In this document: positions 1 through 6,658 of the stretch, piece after piece
Position numbering within the stretch: position 1 is the first letter of the stretch
How the letters are laid out: each line of letters starts with the position of its first letter
Assembly (NCBI GenBank): GCA_023247595.1
Contig: JAHFGF010000086.1
Span: 1-6,957 of the forward strand
Origin: Candidatus Omnitrophota bacterium
GTDB lineage: Bacteria > Omnitrophota > Koll11 > Zapsychrales > Fredricksoniimonadaceae
DNA: 6,957 nucleotides
Direction: 5' to 3'
Notes under the pieces: generated by a model
Told to the model about the DNA's origin: nothing
What the model saw: only the letters and a program-made list of their open reading frames with translations
The model's database searches: none
Made by a program: the position numbers and the translations under genes

Positions 1-798
1 TTTATTTTCAATAGCTTCAAGCGCAACAGAATGCGTGTTTCTTTCCTGTATCGAGGCGGCTATATCTTTCTCCAATGTTTGCAATTGATTACGATTCTTA
101 GCCCATTTCTCGCTTACATTCTCTTTCTTATAACTATCAATCTCCATAACAATTTCATCTTTAATTTTCGTCAATTCAGGCATACTGACAGCGGCATCAC
201 CATACCAAAACGATAACACCTTGTATTCCTTTTCAAAAGCAATCATACGGCTTAGGCTGTCCTTAACCTGTCTCTTTAGTTTTTCTTGATTCTCGATAAT
301 AACGCTATGATCAAGGTCAACCTTCCCATTCTTTTGCGCAATAGTTATCAATTCCAGCAGGTAGCCCTGCTGCTTCTTACGCTCTGATACTCTTATTTTG
401 GTAAAAGCAATCTCTTTATCCAAATCATCCAATCGCTCTTTATTTTTTGCCTGCGCATCTTCAAGTTCATGTAATTTTAATTCATTGTCCTTATTTTTAT
501 CTTTATATCCGTCCAGTTGTTTTTCAAAATCAGTATTATTAAGCGCTGCTGAATTGATCTGCGTATTGAGCTCTTCAATGCGCTGTTTTAAATCTGCATT
601 GATCCCAGCGGCTTCGTTATTAGTGGCTTCTAATTGAACAGAACTGTCAACTAAAGCCTGAAGGCCGCTGGAAAACTCGTCGACCGATTTTGTTTTCACG
701 TCCCATGGTGCAGCCAAAATGGTCTCAACGCGTCCAGCGAACAATAAACAAAAAAGACAAATGAAGAAGCAATTTCGTATCAATGTAATCCTAGCCAT
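1..798 (-). CDS. Signal-peptide-bearing coiled-coil protein, 3' end outside the window
   Basis: The minus strand is open from an ATG at 798 to the left edge: 266 codons with no stop, so the C-terminus is missing. The N-terminus reads as a signal sequence or signal anchor: Arg3 and Arg8, a hydrophobic core at residues 10-22 (CFFICLFCLLFAG), and a possible cleavage site after Ala29. The rest is highly charged, rich in Lys/Glu/Gln/Asn, and predicted by eye to form helical coiled coils at about 65-135, 168-194 and 208-265. The central part has a short less regular stretch (about 195-207, containing SFWYGD). No enzymatic motif is visible and I do not recognise the family. The start ATG lies inside the last codons of pilC (shared ATGGCTAG, 791-798) and has no clear Shine-Dalgarno, which suggests translational coupling. 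Export plus position suggest a periplasmic or envelope-spanning accessory of the PilB/PilC machine (inference). A coiled-coil protein unrelated to pili is also possible. Confidence 0.85.
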   Translation of the reverse strand, partial: MARITLIRNCFFICLFCLLFAGRVETILAAPWDVKTKSVDEFSSGLQALVDSSVQLEATNNEAAGINADLKQRIEELNTQINSAALNNTDFEKQLDGYKDKNKDNELKLHELEDAQAKNKERLDDLDKEIAFTKIRVSERKKQQGYLLELITIAQKNGKVDLDHSVIIENQEKLKRQVKDSLSRMIAFEKEYKVLSFWYGDAAVSMPELTKIKDEIVMEIDSYKKENVSEKWAKNRNQLQTLEKDIAASIQERNTHSVALEAIENK

Positions 799-2005
799 TA
801 ATAATCTGTGTGATGTTGATAATGGGCATAAATAGCGCAATGACGATAAAACCAACAACAACCCCGAGCACGCCGATAATGATTGGTTCAATCAAACTCG
901 TCAGACCGGAGACGGCGGCATCCACCTGATCATCATAAAATTCCGAAATCTTTAACAGCATCTTTTCCATTTGACCGGATTTTTCACCAATAGCAATCAT
1001 GCGGGTCACCATCGGAGGAAAAACTTCGCTTTTCGATAAAGGCCCGGCTATACCTTCGCCTTCTCTGACGCTAGACTGAACTCCCTCGACGACCTTTTCC
1101 AATAATTTATTCCCGCAGGTTTTGCCGACTATCTCCAAAGATTCCAAAATCGGAACACCGCTCTGCATTAATGTGGCCAATGTTCTTGAAAACCGGCTGA
1201 TGGCAACCTTAGTAATCAAATCTCCAAAAATAGGTATGCGTAAAATCTGCCGGTCAATCATCAACCCGCCTCTTTCCGTTTTATGAAAACGGATCGTCAT
1301 AAAAACAGAAATCACGATAAAAGCAATATAAAACGGGAGCGCTCGTGAGAAAGAACTACTAAAATCAATAAGGATTTTTGTCATAAACGGCAGCTCTTTT
1401 CCGAAAGATCCGTAGATGGACGCGAATGTCGGAACGACTTTCACAATCAGAACTGTGGTTATAACCAGCGCCATTGAAACAATCACCGCCGGATAAATCA
1501 ACGCCGATTTGACTTTCCGCATTAACGCTGCTGTTTTCTCGAGATATGTGGAGATGCGTTCCAAAATCGCTGTGAGCACGCCACCCGTTTCCCCGACGCG
1601 GATCATATTGATATAAAGCACATCAAAAACCTGCGTATGCTTGGCAAATGAAGCGGATAGACTTGTTCCCAATTGGATATCATCTCGAATTTGAACAATA
1701 ACGGATTTAAAACTCGGGTTGACCGTTTGCTCCTGCAGGGCATCGATTGCCTGGATGATCGGAATACCCGCGTCAATCATGGTCGCCAGCTGGCGGGTAA
1801 AAATAACTAAATCTTCTGGTTTAACACGTCGAGCCCGCTGGATTGTTTTTTTAACCGCCGCCGACTTCTTGTCTTCTTCCACCGAAATAATGGTTAACTT
1901 TCTTTTGCGCAGCTCTTCAATGACAACACTTTGATCCTCGGCGGCCATTTTACCGGTAACGGTTTTGGCATCCTGGTCTTTGGCGACGTATTTAAAAGTT
2001 GCCAT
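791..2005 (-). CDS. pilC: PilC/GspF-family inner-membrane platform protein of a type IV pilus or type II secretion system
   Basis: This 404-aa protein has the full length and layout of PilC/GspF. An N-terminal cytoplasmic region (about 1-60, starting MATFKYVAKD) is followed by two copies of the T2SSF domain. The first copy begins near residue 68 (FTRQLATMIDAGIPIIQAID) and the second near 272 (FSRTLATLMQSGVPILESLE). Each copy has its family signature, RVGETGGVL at 136-144 and AIGEKSGQM at 338-346. Hydrophobic segments lie at about 170-192, 223-239 and 371-393, matching the usual three membrane helices. The wording of both repeats is closer to PilC than to classical GspF. In the family, this protein sits in the inner membrane, contacts the assembly ATPase and couples ATP hydrolysis to movement of pilin or pseudopilin subunits. 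The ATG at 2005 has a good Shine-Dalgarno (AAAGGA, 2014-2019, 8-nt spacing) just after the stop of the upstream MshEN gene. Its stop overlaps the start of the coiled-coil gene. It is the only platform protein seen for two ATPases. Confidence 0.96.
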   Translation of the reverse strand: MATFKYVAKDQDAKTVTGKMAAEDQSVVIEELRKRKLTIISVEEDKKSAAVKKTIQRARRVKPEDLVIFTRQLATMIDAGIPIIQAIDALQEQTVNPSFKSVIVQIRDDIQLGTSLSASFAKHTQVFDVLYINMIRVGETGGVLTAILERISTYLEKTAALMRKVKSALIYPAVIVSMALVITTVLIVKVVPTFASIYGSFGKELPFMTKILIDFSSSFSRALPFYIAFIVISVFMTIRFHKTERGGLMIDRQILRIPIFGDLITKVAISRFSRTLATLMQSGVPILESLEIVGKTCGNKLLEKVVEGVQSSVREGEGIAGPLSKSEVFPPMVTRMIAIGEKSGQMEKMLLKISEFYDDQVDAAVSGLTSLIEPIIIGVLGVVVGFIVIALFMPIINITQIING

Positions 2006-2019
2006 GGGAAGTATCCTTT

Positions 2020-2451
2020 CTAATAAGAACGCAAGATGGCATCATCGATCTCGCTTTTGGTAGAAATAAATGTCGCCACCCGGCATGAAGTGATAGTTTC
2101 TAATTTTTTACGTAATTCATCCGTCAACGGATTTGTCATCACCACGCTGACCACATCGCCAATCCTGTCCAGAGGAATCACATGATGCGCCCGCGCCACA
2201 TCAGCAGGAATTAATTTAAGAATTTCCGAATCAATTTTGTATTTATTAACAGATATATACGGCAATCCACATTGAATCACTAACGCTACAACAATATCTT
2301 TATCATCCACATATCCTAGTTTTACCAAAATTTCCCCCAGAAAGCTATGGCCTTCTTTCTGAATTTTTAAGGCTTGAGCAAGCTGGACGGCAGTAATTTT
2401 TTTGCGCTCGATAAGAATCTCACCGATTAACTGTTTATTCAAATCTTCCAT
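2020..2451 (-). CDS. Standalone MshEN-domain protein (second copy), no ATPase domain
   Basis: From the ATG at 2451 this is a 143-aa protein equivalent to the N-terminal module of MshE/PilB/GspE ATPases, with nothing after it. Two tandem 24-residue MshEN motifs are separated by a 5-residue linker. Motif I is residues 8-31 (Gly10 kept, the second signature Gly replaced by Lys17, Gln31 kept). Motif II is residues 37-60 (LGEILVKLG, with Gly39, Gly46 and Gln60 all kept). A small alpha/beta part follows (about 61-143) with the usual IPxDVARxxxVIPLDRIGD and VMTNPLT wording. The protein ends right where the ATPases continue into their linker. MshEN modules bind c-di-GMP in MshE-type ATPases; this copy keeps most, not all, signature residues. 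An in-frame TTG at 2481 overlaps the upstream stop by 4 nt and would add 10 residues. I prefer the ATG because of GGGAG six nt upstream and because it puts motif I at the same offset as in the neighbours. It is probably a regulatory partner of the ATPases or PilC (inference). Confidence 0.9.
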   Translation of the reverse strand: MEDLNKQLIGEILIERKKITAVQLAQALKIQKEGHSFLGEILVKLGYVDDKDIVVALVIQCGLPYISVNKYKIDSEILKLIPADVARAHHVIPLDRIGDVVSVVMTNPLTDELRKKLETITSCRVATFISTKSEIDDAILRSY

Positions 2452-2457
2452 AACAGA

Positions 2458-2462
2458 CTCCC
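2458..2462 (-). promoter_or_regulatory. Shine-Dalgarno deciding the ATG start of the second standalone MshEN gene
   Basis: The minus strand reads GGGAG, then 6 nt, then ATG at 2451. The competing upstream TTG at 2481 has only an ill-placed purine-rich stretch in front of it. The site lies in the 26-nt gap after the second ATPase gene. Confidence 0.6.
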
Positions 2463-2477
2463 ACTTTACGTTTGAAA

Positions 2478-4190
2478 TCAATGCTCATCCGACGTCACTC
2501 TAAAAACCTCAGCCACTGTGGTCTGCCCCTCAATTAATCTGTCGACAATATCATCATAAAGGACTTTCATTCCCTTATGTGCAATAGCGTAATTTTTTAT
2601 ATCATCGGATGATTTGCCGGTTAAAAGCATTTCACGGAGGGGGTCATCCAGTTCGAGAATTTCAGTAATCCCCAGGCGTCCGAGAAAACCGGTGAAACGG
2701 CACGATTCACATCCTTTGCCTTCATAAAATATGGTGCCCGCCGGAATCTTGGGCGCGATTTTTTGCAGCACAGCCTCTGGTATCTCAACCGGCTTTTTAC
2801 AGTAAGGACAAATTTTACGGCACAACCGCTGCGCGCAGACCATGACAAGGCTGGAGGCGACGAGGAAAGGTTCAATGCCCATATCAACCAGACGGGTCAA
2901 AGCACCGGCCGCGTCGTTGGTGTGCAAGGTTGAAAAAACCATCTGTCCCGTCAAGGAAGCCTTGACCGCGATATCTGCCGTTTCCGCGTCACGGATTTCG
3001 CCCACCATGACAATATCAGGGCTCTGGCGCAAAATGGCCCTGAGCCCGGAGGCAAAAGTAAGACCGATATCCGGCTTGACTTCAATTTGAGTCAGACCGT
3101 CAATCAAATATTCAACCGGATCCTCGACGGTAATGATATTTTTGTCAACCGTGTTGAGTTGATTGATAATGGAATAAAGCGTTGTTGACTTGCCGCTGCC
3201 CGTCGGACCGGTCACCAAAACCATGCCGAACGGTTTGATAATATTGGCCTGCATGATGTCAATGGCCTTCTGCGAAAAACCCAGCTTAACAAATCCCAGA
3301 GAAAGATTCGCCTTATCCAAAATGCGCATGACAATTTTTGAGCCATGGGTCGTCGGCAGAACGCTCACGCGAAAATCCACTTCCTGCGAAGCAATGCGTA
3401 TTTTAAAACGGCCGTCCTGCGGAGCCTGTGTTGCGGTGATATCCAGGCGCGACATGATTTTCAAACGAATAACGACAGCGCCTTCACTTTCTTTGGGAAT
3501 ATTCAATATGTCCTGCAAAATGCCGTCGATGCGATACCGGACACGCATGTCCTGATCCGTCGGCTCCAGATGAATATCAGACGCCCGCTGTTTAATGGCT
3601 TCCTTTATGACCAGGTTCACCATGCGAATAATCGGCGCCTGTTCTCCGGCGTCAACATCTGAAACACCCGCCTGCGCCAGATCACCATCCATGACAATTT
3701 TAAAATCCTCGATGTCGATATCTTTACTGATCTGAGAAACGCTCTGCGGAGACTGAACGCCATAAAAAGAATTAATAGCCTTTAAAATTTGGGTTTCCGT
3801 TCCCATAACCACGTCGATACTTTTACCGGTCACGTTTTTAATATCATCAATGGCAAAAACATTTAACGGATCAGAAATAGCCATGGTAATGGTATCGCCC
3901 AATTTAGAAATAGGAATGATTCGATACTGACGGGCAACTTTTTCGGGGATCACAGTTTTAAGGTTCGGGTCAAAACGATATTTACTCAGGTCAATGGAAG
4001 GAATATGCAGTTCGCGGACCAAAAGAATCATCAGCTCTTTTTCCGAAATTAAATTGCGCTCAACTAACGCCTTCCCAAGACCAATGCCCATTTTTTTCTG
4101 CCACTCGACGGCAAGATCAATATCTTCCTGCCTGACGTTTGGAAGCTGAGCAATGGCCTTTAATATTCGTTCACTGACTGTTTCAATCAT
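2478..4190 (-). CDS. pilB: PilB/GspE-family assembly ATPase, second of a tandem pair (canonical catalytic motifs)
   Basis: This complete 570-aa hexameric secretion/pilus ATPase is cytoplasmic and powers subunit assembly at the PilC platform. Residues 1-145 form an MshEN module. Its two motifs (8-31 and 37-60) are degraded: motif I lacks both glycines (Leu10, Pro17), and motif II keeps Gly39 but has Asn46 for Gly and Glu60 for Gln. A linker (about 146-185) leads to the N2 domain with the standard ASDIHLEP (203-210) and RVRYRIDG (216-223). The catalytic domain has Walker A GPTGSGKS (328-335), an Asp box with Glu356-Asp357, Walker B DIVMVGE (392-398) followed by Arg400-Asp401, and a His box TLHTND with His423. 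A tetracysteine zinc site is formed by C461, C464, C494 and C497. All family-defining residues are present, so it should be active. The ATG at 4190 has AGGA 5 nt upstream. It lies 52 nt after the first ATPase. The pilB symbol is approximate; GspE or MshE would fit equally. Confidence 0.97.
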   Translation of the reverse strand: MIETVSERILKAIAQLPNVRQEDIDLAVEWQKKMGIGLGKALVERNLISEKELMILLVRELHIPSIDLSKYRFDPNLKTVIPEKVARQYRIIPISKLGDTITMAISDPLNVFAIDDIKNVTGKSIDVVMGTETQILKAINSFYGVQSPQSVSQISKDIDIEDFKIVMDGDLAQAGVSDVDAGEQAPIIRMVNLVIKEAIKQRASDIHLEPTDQDMRVRYRIDGILQDILNIPKESEGAVVIRLKIMSRLDITATQAPQDGRFKIRIASQEVDFRVSVLPTTHGSKIVMRILDKANLSLGFVKLGFSQKAIDIMQANIIKPFGMVLVTGPTGSGKSTTLYSIINQLNTVDKNIITVEDPVEYLIDGLTQIEVKPDIGLTFASGLRAILRQSPDIVMVGEIRDAETADIAVKASLTGQMVFSTLHTNDAAGALTRLVDMGIEPFLVASSLVMVCAQRLCRKICPYCKKPVEIPEAVLQKIAPKIPAGTIFYEGKGCESCRFTGFLGRLGITEILELDDPLREMLLTGKSSDDIKNYAIAHKGMKVLYDDIVDRLIEGQTTVAEVFRVTSDEH

Positions 4191-4242
4191 GACATTCCTA
4201 AAATATTCCAGAAAGCATTTTTAAAAATCAAAAGACAGGTGC

Positions 4243-5970
4243 TCAAACAACTTCATCCGGCGCGGTGACTCTGATAACTTCTTCCAGGGATGTGAGGCCT
4301 TGACAGGCTTTCATAATTCCGTCTTCCCGCATGGTGGCCATTCCTTCTTGCCGCGCCACTTTTTTGAGTTCAATCTCTCCAGCACCTGCCAAAATCAATT
4401 CTTTCACCGACGGCGTCAAGACCATGATTTCGGTTATCCCCACCCGGCTATAATACCCCGTATTAAAACAATGCGCGCACCCCTTACCTCTAAAAAATTT
4501 CCGGTCTTTACCGGGCAGAATTTTGCCGATGGCAAGCCTATCAAAAAGTATTTCCGGCACTTCAACTTCTTCTTTACACTTGGGACAGATCCTCCTAAGC
4601 AGACGCTGAGCAATAATACAAATCAACGAGGAGGTAATAAGAAATGGTTCAACACCCATATTGATCATGCGGGTTATCGATCCCGGCGCTGTTGTCGTAT
4701 GCAGAGAACTGACGACCAGATGGCCGGTCAACGCCGCTTTAACAGCAATATCCAGCGTTTCACTGTCGCGCACCTCGCCTATCATGATGACGTCCGGATC
4801 CTGCCGCAAAATCGAACGCAGTGAAGACGTAAAAGACAAACCAACTTCCGCGCGGATATTGACCTGATTGAACCCCTTCATTTGGTATTCAACAGGATCT
4901 TCAACCGTAACAATATTTTTTCCCGGCGAATCCACAAATTTTAATATGGAGTACAGGGTTGTTGTTTTTCCGCTGCCTGTGGGACCGCAGGCTAATATCA
5001 ATCCGTGAGGCCTGACGCAGCAATCTTTAAGACGATGAAGAGCCTTTGGTTCAAAACCCAGGCGAGTCATGTCCAGCATTTCCAAATTCTTATCCAGAAC
5101 ACGCAGAACAACTTTTTCGCCCATTGCCGTCGGAAGGACACTGACGCGAAAATCAACTTCTTTGCTGTCTGCCGTTACAGTCTTAAACCGGCCGTCCTGA
5201 GGAAGGCGATGCTCGGAAATATCAAGGCTCGAAATAACCTTGATGCGCGACACAATCGGAAAGTGCAGCACCTTGGACATTCGGTCAATTTCCCGCAACA
5301 TTCCGTCGATGCGGTACCGGATACGCAGACCGTCTTCCATAGGCTCAATAAAAACGTCGCTGGCCTTGGCAACCACGGCCTGCTGGATAATGGTATTCGT
5401 CAGCTTAATAATCGGCGCATCCTGCGTCAGACTTTCGATCTCATTTTTGGCCATATTCTTCTGGCCTTCCTTAACGAGTTCGAGATCTTCCGTATCTTTA
5501 ATATCTTTTATGATCTGTTCAAAAGTGACGTTGGAATCCGCGGAATAATACTGGCCAATCGCTTTGACAATATCCTTCGCGCGGCCCACCACAGGATTCA
5601 CAACGAGTCCTGTCAGCGCCTTCACATTGTCCAAAGCAAAAATATCCAAGGGATCAACCATCGCGAGCGTCAGATGATCGCCGATACGGGCAACGGGAAG
5701 GATTTTATATTTAACCGCAACGTCCTGGGGAATAAGAGCAACAACTTCGGGGAGAACTTTCAGGCGGGCAATGTTCATGAGCGGCAGCCCCAGCCCTTCG
5801 CTCAAGAGATTGGTGAGCTGGTCTTCGGAAATAAAATTCAGTTTTACTAAAATTTTACTTAACTCGCCGCCGAATTTTTTCTGTTCCTCAATCGCAGTCT
5901 CAAGCTGGACCGAGGAGATAATCTGATCGCGGATCAGAATTTCCTGAAGACGTTCTTTTAGGGAAGCCAT
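4243..5970 (-). CDS. pilB: PilB/GspE-family assembly ATPase, first of a tandem pair (divergent N2 and His-box motifs)
   Basis: This complete 575-aa paralogue of the next gene has the same domain order: MshEN module (1-145), linker (about 146-182), N2 domain, catalytic domain and zinc site. Walker A is GPTGSGKT (329-336), the Asp box has Glu357-Asp358, Walker B is DVIMIGE (393-399) followed by Arg401-Asp402, and the cysteines are C462, C465, C498 and C501. Two positions depart from the usual family wording: SDVFIEP (204-210), with Phe207 where His is normal, and LHTTTAPG after His424, where HTND is typical. The MshEN motifs (7-30 and 36-59) lack signature glycines: Gln9 and Gln16 in motif I, Ser38 and Asn45 in motif II. 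Gly59 replaces the final Gln of motif II. The ATG at 5970 is the first possible start, since an in-frame TAA lies two codons upstream; no strong Shine-Dalgarno is visible. ATP hydrolysis is probably retained. It may work beside the second ATPase, in a mixed ring, or on another machine (inference). Confidence 0.97.
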   Translation of the reverse strand: MASLKERLQEILIRDQIISSVQLETAIEEQKKFGGELSKILVKLNFISEDQLTNLLSEGLGLPLMNIARLKVLPEVVALIPQDVAVKYKILPVARIGDHLTLAMVDPLDIFALDNVKALTGLVVNPVVGRAKDIVKAIGQYYSADSNVTFEQIIKDIKDTEDLELVKEGQKNMAKNEIESLTQDAPIIKLTNTIIQQAVVAKASDVFIEPMEDGLRIRYRIDGMLREIDRMSKVLHFPIVSRIKVISSLDISEHRLPQDGRFKTVTADSKEVDFRVSVLPTAMGEKVVLRVLDKNLEMLDMTRLGFEPKALHRLKDCCVRPHGLILACGPTGSGKTTTLYSILKFVDSPGKNIVTVEDPVEYQMKGFNQVNIRAEVGLSFTSSLRSILRQDPDVIMIGEVRDSETLDIAVKAALTGHLVVSSLHTTTAPGSITRMINMGVEPFLITSSLICIIAQRLLRRICPKCKEEVEVPEILFDRLAIGKILPGKDRKFFRGKGCAHCFNTGYYSRVGITEIMVLTPSVKELILAGAGEIELKKVARQEGMATMREDGIMKACQGLTSLEEVIRVTAPDEVV

Positions 5971-6043
5971 TCGTTAACAATCGTTGATGGACAGATGATG
6001 ATTTATATTGCCGCTTAACAAACCACAGAATTCTGCTGAATCG

Positions 6044-6496
6044 TTATTTGGATTGAGAATAATATTTGTTAATGGAAATTATAATGTCACTGGTTGTGGC
6101 CACGAAAACCTGAACCATGCAACCTGTGATTAACTCCACATCCTCTGCAGCTTGGACATTGAGAGGATTTGACATGGCTAAGGTAAGGCTTTTTCCGATT
6201 TTGTCGATGGGAATCAGGCAAAATTGACGGCAGACATTTTCCGGAACTGTTTTAATCACATCAGGGTCAATTTCATAATTGGATAGGGGCAGATACGGGA
6301 ATCCATATTGTGAGGTCAATGCCTGCGCGATATTTTCTTCAGTCGCAAAGCCCAATTTAACAAGAACTTCCCCAAAAAGCCCCCCATTGACTTTTTGATA
6401 ATCAACAGCCTGCTGGACCTGAGGACGGGTGACAATTCCCCTTTCCACAAGGAGCTCACCAAGATGTTTATTGGTCGTTCGTCGAAAATGCCGCAT
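6044..6496 (-). CDS. Standalone MshEN-domain protein (first copy) with an intact c-di-GMP-type signature
   Basis: This 150-aa protein consists only of an MshEN module. Motif I is residues 11-34 and motif II is residues 40-63, separated by the linker KVNGG. Both motifs keep every signature glycine and glutamine: Gly13, Gly20 and Gln34 in motif I, and Gly42, Gly49 and Gln63 in motif II. The first residue of motif I is His11 instead of the usual Arg. The alpha/beta remainder (about 64-145) has PENVCRQFCLIPIDKIG and LAMSNPLNV, lining up with the same region of both ATPases. It stops just after a Tyr-Tyr pair that marks the end of this domain in the first ATPase, so no ATPase part follows. In MshE-type ATPases this fold binds c-di-GMP, making this the best candidate ligand-binding protein of the cluster (inference). 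The ATG at 6496 is preceded by a weak AGAG. It is the first gene after the promoter at 6549-6578, 73 nt before the first ATPase. Confidence 0.92.
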   Translation of the reverse strand: MRHFRRTTNKHLGELLVERGIVTRPQVQQAVDYQKVNGGLFGEVLVKLGFATEENIAQALTSQYGFPYLPLSNYEIDPDVIKTVPENVCRQFCLIPIDKIGKSLTLAMSNPLNVQAAEDVELITGCMVQVFVATTSDIIISINKYYSQSK

Positions 6497-6548
6497 AAAT
6501 ACTCTAACTTTCTAAAAAATATGGAATTGCAATCTTAATTTGATGGTT

Positions 6549-6578
6549 ACTATAGCTTATCTATGGAGGGTTTGTCAA
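6549..6578 (-). promoter_or_regulatory. Near-consensus sigma70-type promoter for the MshEN-ATPase-PilC operon
   Basis: On the minus strand a perfect -35 TTGACA (6578-6573) is followed by an 18-nt spacer and a -10 TATAGT (6554-6549), one mismatch from TATAAT. Transcription would begin near 6541, giving a leader of about 45 nt before the ATG at 6496. It sits in the 162-nt gap between rodA and the first MshEN gene, the largest gap of the window. No other promoter of comparable quality was seen in the gaps between later genes, so this one probably serves the whole downstream set. Confidence 0.7.
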
Positions 6579-6658
6579 TTTATCCGCTTGTTTTCTCCAA
6601 AGCCCGTCTGAATCCTGGATAAGTTTTTAATAAACTAAAAATTGATCCTTAAAATCCA

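Noticed and set aside
31..637. Short plus-strand frames at 31-216 and 398-637
   Set aside because: They are antisense to the continuous coiled-coil frame, which has a signal peptide and coupling to pilC; the 398-637 product is a Ser/Leu-rich shadow of the coiled-coil codons.
4217..4228. Perfect 12-bp palindrome ATTTTTAAAAAT between the two ATPase genes
   Set aside because: It is purely A/T and likely by chance in an AT-rich gap; there is no second copy or known operator match.
4300..4824. A 174-codon plus-strand open frame, plus shorter ones at 3190-3555 and 3345-3662
   Set aside because: All are antisense to the conserved catalytic regions of the ATPases, with low-complexity, basic translations and no independent support.
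5005..5850. A 281-codon open frame on the plus strand opposite the first ATPase
   Set aside because: It lies wholly antisense to a well-conserved ATPase gene; its translation is rich in His/Asn/Arg, has no recognisable domain, and fits an antisense shadow.
6026..6035. 10-bp palindrome CAGAATTCTG between the first MshEN gene and the first ATPase
   Set aside because: It is single and short, with no loop for a stable hairpin and no partner site.
5971..6043. Internal promoter before the first ATPase (TATAAA on the minus strand)
   Set aside because: No acceptable -35 lies 16-18 nt upstream, so the -10-like hexamer alone is not enough.
6497..6541. A c-di-GMP riboswitch in the leader of the MshEN operon
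   Set aside because: It would suit the system, but the predicted leader is only about 45 nt, too short for a known c-di-GMP aptamer, and shows no such fold.
6617..6648. Possible hairpin after rodA (GGAT...ATCC enclosing TTTTTA/TAAAAA)
   Set aside because: The stem is interrupted and nearly all A-T, with no U-run behind it, so it is not a credible intrinsic terminator.
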